A stretch of 64,000 nt of DNA from G963664115 sp965216035 (GCA_965216035.1 CBDCFM010000018.1:434001-498000), one strand, 5' to 3'. Counted from the first letter of the stretch, positions 17,123 through 26,969 are shown. The notes: generated by a model not told the origin, from the sequence alone. Program-made: numbers and translations.

Positions 17123-17434
17123 ATGAGTGAACTGCAGACGGTAGCGAGTAAGAGTGACGTCTCACCGGGCCAATGCATTGCTGTAGACGTTGGTGGCCAA
17201 CAGGTGGCCTTATTCAACGTCGAGGGTAATTTCTTTGCGATTAGCGGTACGTGCACCCACCGCGGAGGACCTCTTGCGGACGGACAGGTCGATTCGATGA
17301 CGGTAACCTGCCCCTGGCACAGGGGCAAGTTTGACATAAGAACAGGCGCCGCGATCGGCCCGCCCGCTTCCACCGATGTCCTCGCATACGACGTAGTCGT
17401 TGAGGACGATGATATCAAGATTGAGATACCGTGA
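17123..17434 (+). CDS. Rieske [2Fe-2S] ferredoxin
   Basis: A 103-residue soluble Rieske protein. The cluster ligands are visible as CTHRGGPL and CPWHRGKFDI, with the two Cys and two His at standard spacing, and the flanking strands fit the Rieske fold. It resembles NirD or the ferredoxin component of ring-hydroxylating oxygenases, but no oxygenase or nitrite reductase subunit is nearby. It ends the Fe-S operon that starts at 15166 and starts 4 bp after the CxxC gene. Confidence 0.92.
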   Translation: MSELQTVASKSDVSPGQCIAVDVGGQQVALFNVEGNFFAISGTCTHRGGPLADGQVDSMTVTCPWHRGKFDIRTGAAIGPPASTDVLAYDVVVEDDDIKIEIP

Positions 17435-17455
17435 ACACGCGGAGGTGAGAAATGC

Positions 17456-17636
17456 ATGATTATTGCAACGCCGGTCTTAGACAGATTGAGCAAACGTTCT
17501 CGCCGTGGCCTACGCCGTCATCTATAGCGTGGCTGGTGGTCCAGTGTTAGCCATAGCCCTCTGGGTCTGCGTCACGCTGATCCTATGCGTCCTAGCCTAC
17601 GGCATGCGCTGGCTTGAGGGAGAGAGATGGCGGTGA
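17456..17636 (+). pseudogene. Possible small single-span membrane protein, frameshifted
   Basis: A strong ribosome site GGAGGTGA (17441-17448) precedes an ATG at 17456 that reads MIIATPVLDRLSKRSRRG and stops after 23 codons. In another frame from a GTG at 17505, the next 43 residues form one clear membrane helix (LAIALWVCVTLILCVLAYG) and a basic tail. Together they look like one small membrane protein broken by a single-base shift, but the second frame could stand alone with GTG. Function unknown. Confidence 0.35.
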
Positions 17637-17916
17637 CGGAAGAGTCGATGGTGGAGTCGTGAGTCGAGAAATATGGCGTTCTTGGTCTGTCAGTGGTATG
17701 GATGTGTCGATGGCACCACTCATGCCGCGGCGTCGCCAAGTGGATCCCGGTTCTGCAATCGTGAAAAGCTCGGCGGCCCTCATTTCTTCGCTTACCGCTC
17801 TTCAGTTGGGACGGCCACACTTGAACCGCACCGAACCGTGGGTTAGTCCATCAGCTCTGAACCACCCACAAAGTCCCACCCGGGCGAGGGCGCACGACAG
17901 ATTTGTGAGATAGGAG

Positions 17917-19152
17917 TCAAGCCGCGACCTCACGCAGAGCCCGTCGTTCCCAGAAATCCTCGAAGCGGCCGCTGAGCAGGGAGCAACGCAGGGCGATGAT
18001 GGCGTCAGCTCCGGCCACGGTCCAATGCATTCCGGCCCGTTTACAACGCACACCGATCACGGTCTTGCATCCGGCCTCAACGACCCCGGTCGAGGTGCAC
18101 AGTCCCTGTGCCCGGAACTGGGCGTAGCGCATGCGTTCGCGGTTGTTCTCGATGTAGTCGATGCACTGGCGCGCCTCCTCATCTTTCGGCGAGTGTAGCC
18201 GTAAGGCAGACAGGATAGCGTCGATATTCCCCGCGTCCAACTCGTCGTAACGTTGGTGGGACCACTGTGTGCACAGATCGCTACCGGCGCCGTAGATGGA
18301 CTTGGCCACATCGGAGAGATGCTGCTTGGCATGGAAGCGGTCGACGATCTGGATGGCATCGGGGAAGTGCTCGGCAGCGAGGTTCCAGATCCATTTGGCC
18401 CCGTCGCCGAGCACGACCCGGCGGGTCGCATGATCGAAGCTGCGGCGGATGGCTTCGCGCTGGACCCGTGCCGCAAACTGGCTTGGCGTGTCGTCGGTAT
18501 CTTTCTGCGCCGCGCTCTCGATCGCGGCCGAGTAACTGATCGACCCTGGATCGCGCACCGGTATGCCTTTCTTGTCGCGTTTTTCAGCGCTCCAGACGGT
18601 GACCAGCTTGACCTCGCGCGTCTTGGCCGAGCCATCGGGCTGCTTGCCAGCCCGGCCCACCAACTCTTGCTTGCGCACCGGCACACCGGTGCCATCCATC
18701 CCCAGATACAGCGTCGGCGGAACCGGATCGTTCGCTGGGGGTAGTGCCACGACCTGCTTCTCGTCTTGAGCGATCTCCCGGCCCAGCGCCTCGGCCTCGC
18801 GTTCGACTTGCTTGGCCGTCACCTCGACGCCGGCCAGTTCTCCAAGCAACTGGTGGCCTTCCTCGAAGCTGACCATCGCGCCCACACGCCCGACCATGCG
18901 CAACACGCCAGGCGAAACCGACGCGCCATCCAAACCTAGCGCCCGGTCCCGCGGGCAGAAACCCACTTCACACGCGGCGCAGTGGTAGTAGGCACGATCG
19001 AGTCTCAACGGGCCCAGCACGCTATCGAAGGTTTTGGACCGCCGGTCCACGTAGCGCGCCGACCCGCCACAGTCACACACGACCGTCGGCCCCGCATGAT
19101 CCGAGGTGTCGGCATTGAACCGCTCCTCGATGGCGCGGGCCGCGACCCGCAT
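17917..19152 (-). CDS. ISKra4-family transposase, main reading frame
   Basis: The 411 visible residues include a zinc-binding region (CDCGG, YYHCAACEVGFCPRD) and the DDE core: YLGMDGTGVPV with the first Asp, VVLGDGAKWIW with the second and STGVVEAGCKTVIG with the Glu. The frame stays open upstream past 19152 to about 19272. There it meets orf1 at an A6-G run, so the real product is probably a fusion made by -1 frameshifting rather than a separate protein starting at 19152. Confidence 0.9.
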   Translation of the reverse strand: MRVAARAIEERFNADTSDHAGPTVVCDCGGSARYVDRRSKTFDSVLGPLRLDRAYYHCAACEVGFCPRDRALGLDGASVSPGVLRMVGRVGAMVSFEEGHQLLGELAGVEVTAKQVEREAEALGREIAQDEKQVVALPPANDPVPPTLYLGMDGTGVPVRKQELVGRAGKQPDGSAKTREVKLVTVWSAEKRDKKGIPVRDPGSISYSAAIESAAQKDTDDTPSQFAARVQREAIRRSFDHATRRVVLGDGAKWIWNLAAEHFPDAIQIVDRFHAKQHLSDVAKSIYGAGSDLCTQWSHQRYDELDAGNIDAILSALRLHSPKDEEARQCIDYIENNRERMRYAQFRAQGLCTSTGVVEAGCKTVIGVRCKRAGMHWTVAGADAIIALRCSLLSGRFEDFWERRALREVAA

Positions 19153-19214
19153 CGCCTTACGGCGGGTGGCGGTCTCGATGGCCTCAAAATCCCAGTCCTC
19201 GACGGCGCCCGTGC

Positions 19215-19628
19215 CTACGAGCGTTTCGATCTCGGCAACGATCTCGGCCTCGAACGCCGTTTTGAAGCCCCTTTTTTAGCGGCCTCGTCCGAGGCCGCCT
19301 CGCGTGCTTCCAGTTGGGCGTCGGCCCACCTTTCGCAAGCCTGCCAGTACGCTTCCACGTCCTTGCGGAATTCCTGCCCGGCCTCGACCTGCTCGCGCAC
19401 CTGCCGGGCTTGCTTCGCATCCAGCCAACGCGACCGTGTGCGGCCCTTCATCACACGCGACACACTGTAGTAGGGGCCGTGGCGGGCTTCAGGGTCGCCG
19501 CCGCAGGCGCAGCCGGCCTTGTTGCACTTGACGTATCGCTCCGACACCGAACCCCGTCGCATTGGCCGGGGCTCCGCCAGTTGACTAGCCAGAACGCGAA
19601 CTTCCTCGGGAGCCGTAGGATTGGACAT
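19215..19628 (-). CDS. ISKra4-family upstream reading frame
   Basis: A 137-residue N-terminal part with a Cys cluster (YVKCNKAGCACGGD) and a long charged helix. In frame it reads GCT AAA AAA GGG at 19280-19269. A -1 slip on the A6 run leads into the transposase frame (RGFKTAFEAEIVAEI). This is a candidate programmed frameshift, known in this and other IS families. Confidence 0.75.
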   Translation of the reverse strand: MSNPTAPEEVRVLASQLAEPRPMRRGSVSERYVKCNKAGCACGGDPEARHGPYYSVSRVMKGRTRSRWLDAKQARQVREQVEAGQEFRKDVEAYWQACERWADAQLEAREAASDEAAKKGASKRRSRPRSLPRSKRS

Positions 19629-19824
19629 GAAACCTCCTTGCGACTATTATATCCGCAAGAAGATGCCCCCGCAATACCCGTCAACGCCCACCACCACTTC
19701 CGTGTCGTGCGCCCCCCGGGCGACGCTCAGTTGACACCTAAACTGCGATCATGCTTTAATCAAGAACTTACCGTCAGCTTGAAAACATTGGATCACTTGC
19801 AGTTTCACAAGAAGGAGAAGCGAC

Positions 19825-20454
19825 ATGAGTAGAGTGGCGTCTATTTTCGGTGTGATTTTCCTCAGTTTGCTGGTTTCAGGGGCGGCCCTGGCCCAAGGGC
19901 AGCAACCTGATCCGATGACCTTTTTCGTCGCAAGTGCAGGCTCTGGCGAAGGAGCCGACCTGGGTGGTTTGGACGGGGCCGACGCGCTCTGTCAGAGCCT
20001 AGCCGCCGAAGTGGGTGCGGGCGACCGCACGTGGCGTGCCTACCTCAGCACGCAAGGCCCGAACGCGGTGAATGCCCGCGACCGGATTGGCACAGGCCCA
20101 TGGCATAACGCTCAGGGTGCCCTTATCGGCAATAACGTCGAGGAGCTTCACGGCATGGGACATAGATTTACGGTGATGACGGTGATCGACGAGAGAGGCA
20201 GAAGGATTCCCGGCAGCGGATACGCTCCGAACCGGCACGATGTCCTGACGGGTTCGCAGCCGGACGGCACGGCCTTCCCGGCTGGCGAGGACATGACCTG
20301 CAACAACTGGACGAGCAGCAGTGACGGGAAAGCCAAGATCGGCCATCATGACCGTGCGGCTTGGAACTCCGCCCATGACAGTCGTGGTTGCAGCCAGGAA
20401 CAGTTGCGGGCTTCGGGCGGTGATGGCTTGGTCTATTGTTTTGCCGCTCAGTAA
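19825..20454 (+). CDS. Secreted lectin-like (C-type lectin fold) protein
   Basis: 209 residues with an N-terminal signal peptide (about 1-23, FLSLLVSGAALA then cleavage). The mature part reads MTFFVASAGSGEGADLGG, then ADALCQSLA, TWRAYLST and GEDMTCNNWTS, and a final GDGLVYCFA. Paired cysteines and Trp placement suit a C-type-lectin-like fold found in many secreted bacterial proteins. It follows a good AAGGAGAAGCGAC ribosome site and stands alone between ISKra4 and a kinase gene. The ligand is unknown. Confidence 0.65.
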   Translation: MSRVASIFGVIFLSLLVSGAALAQGQQPDPMTFFVASAGSGEGADLGGLDGADALCQSLAAEVGAGDRTWRAYLSTQGPNAVNARDRIGTGPWHNAQGALIGNNVEELHGMGHRFTVMTVIDERGRRIPGSGYAPNRHDVLTGSQPDGTAFPAGEDMTCNNWTSSSDGKAKIGHHDRAAWNSAHDSRGCSQEQLRASGGDGLVYCFAAQ

Positions 20455-22127
20455 AGAATGACAGGTTGAGAATGTCAGACAGTGTCCGAGAAGATGACTG
20501 ATCGCGGGATAGGCCCAAGGCAGGAAAAAGGAGCGGGTGTTACGGGCCCGGCACCCGTTCCTTCAGTTCTTCAAACCAGTTCAGGACGATGTTGATTTGG
20601 GGGCGCTGTGCCTCGCTGATTATGATCGAGGCGTCTTGAACCATCAGGAATTGTTGGCCGTCGGCTGTCACACCGAAGGCGGCGACACCAATGGAATCGG
20701 GGATGAAACCTGCTTCAAAAAGCAACCTGGGTGTGCTCGCCCTAAAGCCGGGTTCCGTCTCAATGTCCACAGCCATCATCTGATCACCGTTCAGGTAGAA
20801 CAACTCCTGGCCGTCCAGTGCCCAGACAGGGGATACACCACCATCAGTCGAAATCTGCCGCTTGCCCCCAGGGCCGGGAAACGGGAGCACATAGACCTGG
20901 TTGCCGCCTGACTCGTCGGAGACATACGCGACCCACTGGCCATCGGGAGAAAACGTCGGTGCGGTCTCAGTGAATTGCGTTTGGAGGAATGGCGAAGGTT
21001 CCCGATCTCCATCCAGAGGCATGATCCAGATGTCGCGGTCTTGCGGGCCTCCGACACCCGGAACTTCATAAAAGGCTAGATACTGGCCATCCGGTGACCA
21101 CGATGTGCCTGTCTGCCGAAGCTCGCTCGTCGTCAACCGCTCTTCAGTGCCGCTCCCATCCGCACTTGCCCGGAACAGATTAAGCGGCGTGTCCGCTCGT
21201 TCAGACCGATAGCTTACGAATTGCCCATCCGGCGTCCATGCGGGCATACCCGCCCCCTCAAAGGTCAGGCGGGTCAGCGTCTGTCGGATGACGTCGAACA
21301 ACCAGATGTCACCATCCGACTGGACCACCACGCTTGTATCATCCGGCGACAGGCGAACGTGGGTTGGGGTGTAGTTGCGTGTCGGTGCCCCCATCGGTTC
21401 CGCGTTGCCCTGTCGATCCACCCAGACCAATGTCCTCCCCGTTACCGCGCTACTACCGCCCTGGACGTAGACGAGCGTTCCATTGTCCGAAACGAGGTAA
21501 TTCGCAGTGTCGTGGCTAAAGTTAATCGAACGCTGCAGTCCTTCAACAATCGAAACCGGTCCTCCGGTGCGTTCGAGACTTCCCAGGTCAAATGGAAACG
21601 CAAAAAGGGTATTTGCCTGCGCATAGACGATGTGTCCACTGGGTAGATATCGTGGGGCGCTGCCTCCCTCCCAGATCACCCTTCGTTCTCCAGAATCCAA
21701 GTTATGGACAGCAATCTGCGCCTCGTCCCAGGTTCCATCGCCGAGTTTCACCGTGGACAGCACCCAGTCCCCACCAGGTAATATTTGCGGACTGCCGAAC
21801 TCCTCGCCATCCTGGGCTGCAACTAGGGGCTGAGGTGTGCCTCCGTTTGATGGAGTCTGTACAATCCCTCCAGGCTGGGAGAACAGGAGCATGTCGCTCG
21901 CAGTCCAACTCATGGTTCTGGGATTACCACCACTACCTTCTTCCCAGACCGTAACTGCCGTTCCTCCGATTGCCGGGGTTCTCCTTGCGGCACGCATATT
22001 CCCATCGAAGTAGACGACGGACTGCCCATCAGGCGATAACACCGGATGGCTCGTGCCCGGCTGCTCTGAATCTGTGCCTGAAATTGGTCGTGACTCCATT
22101 TCACTTAGGTTAAGTAGGTGGAGCTGG

Positions 22128-23494
22128 GAGGTCATTACAAAAGGTGTGTAAAAGTCATCAGGCGGCGGCCTTCGATTTGGACACGACTCTGATGCCGTCA
22201 GCGAATTGCTGACCATCATAGACCTCTTGTAAGAGATCGGAACCCTTTAAGTGCCGCCAAGCCTTCTCAGCGACACGCAGTAACCTCCAGATCATCGCAG
22301 TTGCATTCTCGACGCGCTTGAAGCGACGAGCGGCGTTGGTTCTCAACCGCACCATGTCGAAGGGTGACTCAACGATGTTGGTCGTTCTCAGATGCACCCA
22401 GTGTTGCTTCGGGAACGCATAGAAGGTGATCATCCGATCCCAGTCCCGCAACAGCGTCTCACCCGCCTTCGGATAGTTCTTTTGATATCGGCGAATGAAC
22501 TGATCCCGCTTACGTTCGCATGCGGCTCGGGAGTCGGCGAAGGCCATCCCGTGGAGAAGCTGCCTGGCCGCCGGCTGGTCGGTCTTTGGCAGGTGATCCA
22601 CCACGTTCATCGACTTGTGGTTCCAGCAGCGTTGTTCCTGGCCCTCGGGGTGTTGCTCGGCCAGGGCGGACCAAATTCCCAGGTGACCATCGGCAACGGT
22701 CAGTCGTCCCAGCTTCAGACCCCGATCCCTGAGGTTCCGCAGAATACGACTCCAGGATTCCTTGCTCTCCCTCTGACCGCTCTCACAGGCCAACAGCACT
22801 TTACGCCCGTCTGACAGGCCTGCGATGATCACCAGTAGTGCCGCCCGTTCTTTCGCGATCCCCGCTTTTACGTACAAGCCGTCCGCCCAGTGATACACCA
22901 CCTCAAGCTCGGACAGATCCTGCTGGCTCCACTCGTCGTATTCCAGTTGCCATGTCGATTTCAGCCGTTGAATCGACGCCCGCGACAACGGAGCGCCCGC
23001 ACCCAGCAGTCCGCGCATTGCCTGCTCGAAGTCTCCTGTGGCCAGGCCGTGAAGATAGAGTTCGGGAAGCAGTTGCCCCAGCTGCTTCGATTTCCGGTGA
23101 AAGTACGGCAGAATCTCACTCTCGAAGCGCTCGGTCGTGTTCCGGACCCGGGGCCGACGAACCTCCATCGTTCCGTTCAATATCGCAAACCGTCGCGGTT
23201 TCCCGTGACCGTTCCGGTAGCCCCGTCGATCCGAACTCCGCTCCGATTTCCTTCGACCCAAGAACTGCGTCACTTCGTCTTCCAGAAGTTCCTGGAGCCA
23301 ATCCTGCACTCGTGATCGCGCCCAATCTTCCAGAACCTCATACTGCTTCGTTGACGCCGCTACTTCCGGTGTGTTCTTCTTCTCCATGGGTGGTGTACCT
23401 TTCTCCCGGTTGGCCCCGGGATTTGCTTACGGTTAATAGTTCACCGAAAGCGTACACCGCCTTTTTCTTTTTACACACTTATTGGAACGACCTC
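22128..23494 (-). mobile_element. IS256 type B element, copy 1
   Basis: 1367 bp with ends GAGGTCATTACAAAAG and (complement) GAGGTCGTTCCAATAAG, both followed by GTGTGTAAAA. The perfect 8-bp target duplication GGAGCTGG lies at 22120-22127 and 23495-23502. It sits inside kinase gene 2. Confidence 0.96.
22158..23387 (-). CDS. IS256/Mutator-family transposase (type B)
   Basis: A 409-residue Mutator-type DDE transposase. The N-terminal region has EDEVTQFLGRRKSERS and RRGYRNGHGKPR. The core contains HWADGLYVKAG (first Asp), LTVADGHLGIWSAL (second Asp), the conserved QRCWNHKSMNVVDHLP and NIVESPFDMVRLR with the Glu. The product is complete. Its protein is nearly identical to that at 29624-30853 (one visible difference, Trp versus Arg near residue 30). 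Confidence 0.95.
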   Translation of the reverse strand: MEKKNTPEVAASTKQYEVLEDWARSRVQDWLQELLEDEVTQFLGRRKSERSSDRRGYRNGHGKPRRFAILNGTMEVRRPRVRNTTERFESEILPYFHRKSKQLGQLLPELYLHGLATGDFEQAMRGLLGAGAPLSRASIQRLKSTWQLEYDEWSQQDLSELEVVYHWADGLYVKAGIAKERAALLVIIAGLSDGRKVLLACESGQRESKESWSRILRNLRDRGLKLGRLTVADGHLGIWSALAEQHPEGQEQRCWNHKSMNVVDHLPKTDQPAARQLLHGMAFADSRAACERKRDQFIRRYQKNYPKAGETLLRDWDRMITFYAFPKQHWVHLRTTNIVESPFDMVRLRTNAARRFKRVENATAMIWRLLRVAEKAWRHLKGSDLLQEVYDGQQFADGIRVVSKSKAAA

Positions 23495-24855
23495 GGAGCT
23501 GGTCGTTCGCGAGATAAGCCAAGCGAGTGCCGTCCGCTGAAAGGGCTACCAGGTGACCAAATTCGTTCGTGAATTGCTGGGCTTCAGGCAGAACGAACGG
23601 GAACCGAATGACTTGACCAGGTTCCGGTGCGGATCTGAGATTCCACACTGCGATACCAGCTACGAGCATTGCGAGGACGGCCACAACCCACGGCACTGTG
23701 CTTGGCTTGTGCGTCTTGGCAGCTTCTGGAATCGGCTGCGTCAATGCGACACCCGGCTCGACCAGCGCCTTCTGAATATACGTCCGTGCTTCAGCTATAC
23801 CCTGGCAGCGGTCTTTCTGCTCCTTCTCCAAACAGCGTTCCAGAAGAAATCGGATTCGTGGATGCAGGTTGGGTGGCAGCGTGGTCCAGTTCGGTTCTGT
23901 CTTCAGTACCGACGCTAGTACATGCGTGGCCGTCTCACCAGTGAACAGTCTCTGACCCGTCAGCATCTCGAACAGCACCACTCCAAACGCCCGATGTCGC
24001 TGCTCTTGTCCACCTCTAAGCCGCTGGCTTGTTCAGGCGACATGTACGCTGCGGTTCCCAGGATCATTCCCTGCTGCGTTGCCGCCATACTGATCGTGGG
24101 AGAGTTGGAAATGTCCACTTCACTGCCATCTCCCGCAAATGCCTTTGCAAGACCAAAGTCGAGCACCTTCACTTTGCCGTCAGGCGTCACCTTGACGTTA
24201 GCTGGTTTGAGGTCTCTGTGAATCACACCCTTCTCGTGAGCCGCTTCCAACGCCTCTGCGATCTGTAGAGCCAACTTGAGCGACTCTTCAACCTGAATAG
24301 CCCCACGTTTCACACGGTCGGCTAACGTATCCCCTTCGACGAGTTCCAAAACGAGGAAGTGGGTTCCATTGTCTTCTTCAAACCCGTGAATGGCAGCGAT
24401 GTTGGGATGATTCAGAGAAGCCAGTAATTGGGCTTCACGTCGGAAACGGGCGACACGATCAGCCTCCTTGGCAAACTCCTCAGGGAGGGTCTTGATGGCG
24501 ACGTCGCGGCCAAGTTTTGTGTCGCGGGCACGCCACACCTCACCCATTCCACCCTTGCCCAGGGCCGACAGGATCTCGTAATGGCCAAGCTTGGAACCGG
24601 ATTCCATCGTTTTAGTGTGCGCTGAAACGAAACGTGAAAAGTTGGTTAAATCTAACCGCAGATGCGGTTTATAAGCAAGAAAAGTCTCAAATCCAGTAAT
24701 ACGCCTATCCGGACAGGTGCATTCGGATTCTGATCAAACAAGAGGTTGGTGCCTTACGTCACAGTTTGGGCGCGTCCACCGAAATTTTCTTCCTAGATTT
24801 GACCGGAAAAGCAACCGACTAGGCGCGGTATAATGAGTGAAGTCTCTCCCAGTCG

Positions 24856-25353
24856 ATGACGGCCTGGAACCGCCGATGCTCCGGAATAAGCCTAGTGCCT
24901 AGAACTTGCACGATTTGCAAGCATCCGAGTCGCGAGGAAATCAACGCCGCGTTGATCACTGGAGAATCGTTCCGCAATATAGCGAAACGTTTCGAAACGT
25001 CAACGACGGCGTTGTTTCGTCACAAGAAAGCGGATTTGCCAGCGACCCTTGTGAAGTCGGCGGAGATCGCCGAGGTGGTTGAAGCCGACACTCTCGTGGG
25101 ACGGCTGCAGTCTTTGCACAGAGAGACGATGGCCATTCTGAGGGAGGCTCGTAGCGAGGGAACGAAGGATAACGCATTGGCTTTGAAAGCCATCGGACGT
25201 GCAGAGAAGCAGCTAGAACTTGGAGCACGTCTCCTGGGTGAACTGCCCCAACACTCTAAGGCGGACGTTCAAGCCAATGTGGGCGTCCAGGTTCTCGTGT
25301 ACGCCCCCAAACAGGTGGAGGAAAGCTCCTTCGGAACGATCGAGGTGGAATAG
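24856..25353 (+). CDS. Putative DNA-binding protein with CxxC and HTH
   Basis: 165 residues, not firmly recognised. The N-terminus has TCTICKHPSREEINAALI followed by ESFRNIAKRFETSTTALFRH, which reads as a Cys pair and a helix-turn-helix like those in phage small-terminase or resolvase-type proteins. The rest is a long helical segment (LQSLHRETMAILREARSEG). The start at ATG 24856 is uncertain; a GTG at 24895, just before the Cys pair, is an alternative. It may be part of the mobile element's own gene set. Confidence 0.5.
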   Translation: MTAWNRRCSGISLVPRTCTICKHPSREEINAALITGESFRNIAKRFETSTTALFRHKKADLPATLVKSAEIAEVVEADTLVGRLQSLHRETMAILREARSEGTKDNALALKAIGRAEKQLELGARLLGELPQHSKADVQANVGVQVLVYAPKQVEESSFGTIEVE

Positions 25354-25360
25354 GCTTCTT

Positions 25361-25501
25361 ATCGAATCTACACGGCACTGGCAGCATATCGAGGCCGGTC
25401 GCCCGATCACCGTCCGTACCCTTCTCCACATCTGTGCCGTTTTCAAAACCCCGGTTGAGCGACTCGTTAGGGGCCTGGACAAGGGCATTTACCGAAATTA
25501 G
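25361..25501 (+). pseudogene. Fragment of an XRE-like HTH regulator
   Basis: The last 46 codons of an open frame read HWQHIEAGRPITVRTLLHIC then KTPVERLVRGLDKG, which resembles the C-terminal half of a Cro/XRE helix-turn-helix domain. The N-terminal recognition half is not present upstream. Probably a truncated regulator gene. Modest support. Confidence 0.4.
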
Positions 25502-25727
25502 GATTGTGCAAGTCTCGCACCGCTTCCTACCATGTAGAAATCGGGATCGAAGAGGGGCATCCCGCCCAGGAACGTTCACCAAGTTCATCACGTTCACCGG
25601 CGGTTGAATGAGAGGGCAAGCCGGACTGTCCTGCCCGTTCAGCCGCAGCACGACCTGCTTTACCCATTTGAAACGAAACTCAGAGGGCGCTTCGCGACGT
25701 ATGGAACGGTCAACGTCCGACAACGGG

Positions 25728-26969
25728 TGTGGTCTCAATAGGTCGATGCAACACTTCACATAGGAAGCGAGGTGAAGTGTATGCCGAAGAAAAGAAAGAA
25801 GCGACGGATGAGGAAGCGCCGGTGGTTCACAACCACGGAGCTGGTCGAGATATGGGATCGGTGGCAGCGGGGGGAGTCCACCAAAGCGATCGGTCGTGTA
25901 CTGGACAGAGGGGGGACGTCGATTCATCGCCAACTGGCCGTGTATGGCGGCATCCGTCCGCGGCCCCGTTGCCGTTCATCCCGGGCCCTAACTCTGATCG
26001 AGCGTGAAGAGATTTCCAGGGGTATTGCGGCGAAGAAGTCGATTCGGTCGATGGCCATGGCGCTGGGTCGCTCACCGTCGACACTGAGTCGGGAAATCGG
26101 TCGCAATGGCGGCTATGATAACTATCGAGCGTTGGAAGCCGATCAGCGGGCGTGGGACAGGGCACGCCGTCCGAAGCCATGCCGCCTGGCCCAATGTCTC
26201 CGGCTACGGCAGCTGGTCGAAGACAAGCTCCGCCTGGACTGGTCGCCTCAACAGATCGCCGGGTGGCTGAAGCACACCTATCCGGAAGACGAGTCGCTTC
26301 ACGTGTCGCACGAGATTATCTATCGCAGCCTTTTCATCCAGGCCCGCGGGGCTCTAAAGAAAGAACTGACTCTGTGTTTGCGTTCAAAGCGATCGATCCG
26401 TCGATCCCAACATGCGACCCGGAAAGGCCACGGTAAAGGGCAACTCGCCGATATGGTATCGATCCGTGAGCGTCCGGCCTCAGTCGAAGATCGTGCCGTG
26501 CCCGGTCACTGGGAGGGAGACCTGCTGGCTGGATCTAAGAACACCCACATCGCCACATTGGTCGAACGTCACTCGCGCTACGTGATGTTAGTGAAGGTGT
26601 CGAGCAAGGAAACAGAGACGGTCATCTCGGCGCTCATCGAGCACGCCAGAGAGCTACCGACAGAACTGTACAAATCGCTGACCTGGGATCGCGGTCGGGA
26701 AATGGCCGATCACAAGCGCTTCACTCTGGCCACGAAGATTGACGTCTACTTCTGTGATCCACAGAGTCCATGGCAACGCGGCTCGAACGAAAACACCAAT
26801 GGTCTGTTGCGGTATTACTTCCCGAAAGGAACGGACTTGTCTGTACACTCACAGGAACATCTGGACTTCATTGCCCGGAGACTTAACGAACGCCCCCGCC
26901 AGACGTTGGGGTTTGAAACTCCGGCTGAACGATTTAACGCTTGTGTTGCATCGACCGGTTGAGCCGGCA
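25728..26969 (+). mobile_element. IS30-family element, copy 2
   Basis: The terminal inverted repeats begin TGTGGTCTCAATAGGTCG (left) and TGCCGGCTCAACCGGTCG (right, complement) and share GGTCGATGCAACAC. A 2-bp GG lies on both sides (25726-25727, 26970-26971). Virtually identical to copy 3 at 53501-54742, which points to very recent transposition. Confidence 0.92.
25781..26962 (+). CDS. IS30-family transposase
   Basis: About 393 residues, intact. HTH segment TLSREIGRNGGYDNYRA; catalytic segments GHWEGDLLAG, LTWDRGREMADHK and SNENTNGLLRYYFPK. The start is placed at the ATG preceded by GAGGTG at 6-nt spacing. The amino-acid sequence equals that of copy 3. Confidence 0.94.
   Translation: MPKKRKKRRMRKRRWFTTTELVEIWDRWQRGESTKAIGRVLDRGGTSIHRQLAVYGGIRPRPRCRSSRALTLIEREEISRGIAAKKSIRSMAMALGRSPSTLSREIGRNGGYDNYRALEADQRAWDRARRPKPCRLAQCLRLRQLVEDKLRLDWSPQQIAGWLKHTYPEDESLHVSHEIIYRSLFIQARGALKKELTLCLRSKRSIRRSQHATRKGHGKGQLADMVSIRERPASVEDRAVPGHWEGDLLAGSKNTHIATLVERHSRYVMLVKVSSKETETVISALIEHARELPTELYKSLTWDRGREMADHKRFTLATKIDVYFCDPQSPWQRGSNENTNGLLRYYFPKGTDLSVHSQEHLDFIARRLNERPRQTLGFETPAERFNACVASTG

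Larger units (their letters stand above)
17917..19628 (-). mobile_element. ISKra4-family element (termini not resolved)
   Basis: Two overlapping-frame genes of the ISKra4 type lie between about 17.9 and 19.65 kb. I could not identify matching terminal repeats with confidence, so only the coding extent is given. It separates the Fe-S operon from the lectin-like gene. Confidence 0.8.
20540..24607 (-). pseudogene. Kinase-propeller gene 2, broken by IS256 type B and a frameshift
   Basis: Original order on the minus strand: the kinase domain from MESGSKLGHYEILSALGKGG at 24607, through HRDLKPANV and DFG, to MSPEQASG. A one-base loss near 23987-23992 then shifts the frame (DKSSDIG then garbled, where kinase 1 has DKRADIWSFGV). 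The C-lobe, membrane segment (WVVAVLAMLVAGIAVW) and first blade continue to 23503. An IS256 type B follows, and the propeller resumes at 22127 and runs to the tail LNWFEELKERVPGP at 20540. An 8-bp duplication GGAGCTGG brackets the IS. The propeller half still has a 559-residue open frame whose first ~30 residues come from the IS. Confidence 0.92.

Noticed and set aside
20540..22219. 559-codon propeller protein as an independent gene
   Set aside because: Its first ~30 codons are IS256 end sequence and the true start is in the interrupted kinase gene.
22392..22814. Long plus-strand open frame antisense to the IS256 type B transposase (also at 29858-30280)
   Set aside because: Exact shadow of the transposase in both copies, with no domain or ribosome site. 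Codon structure belongs to the minus strand.
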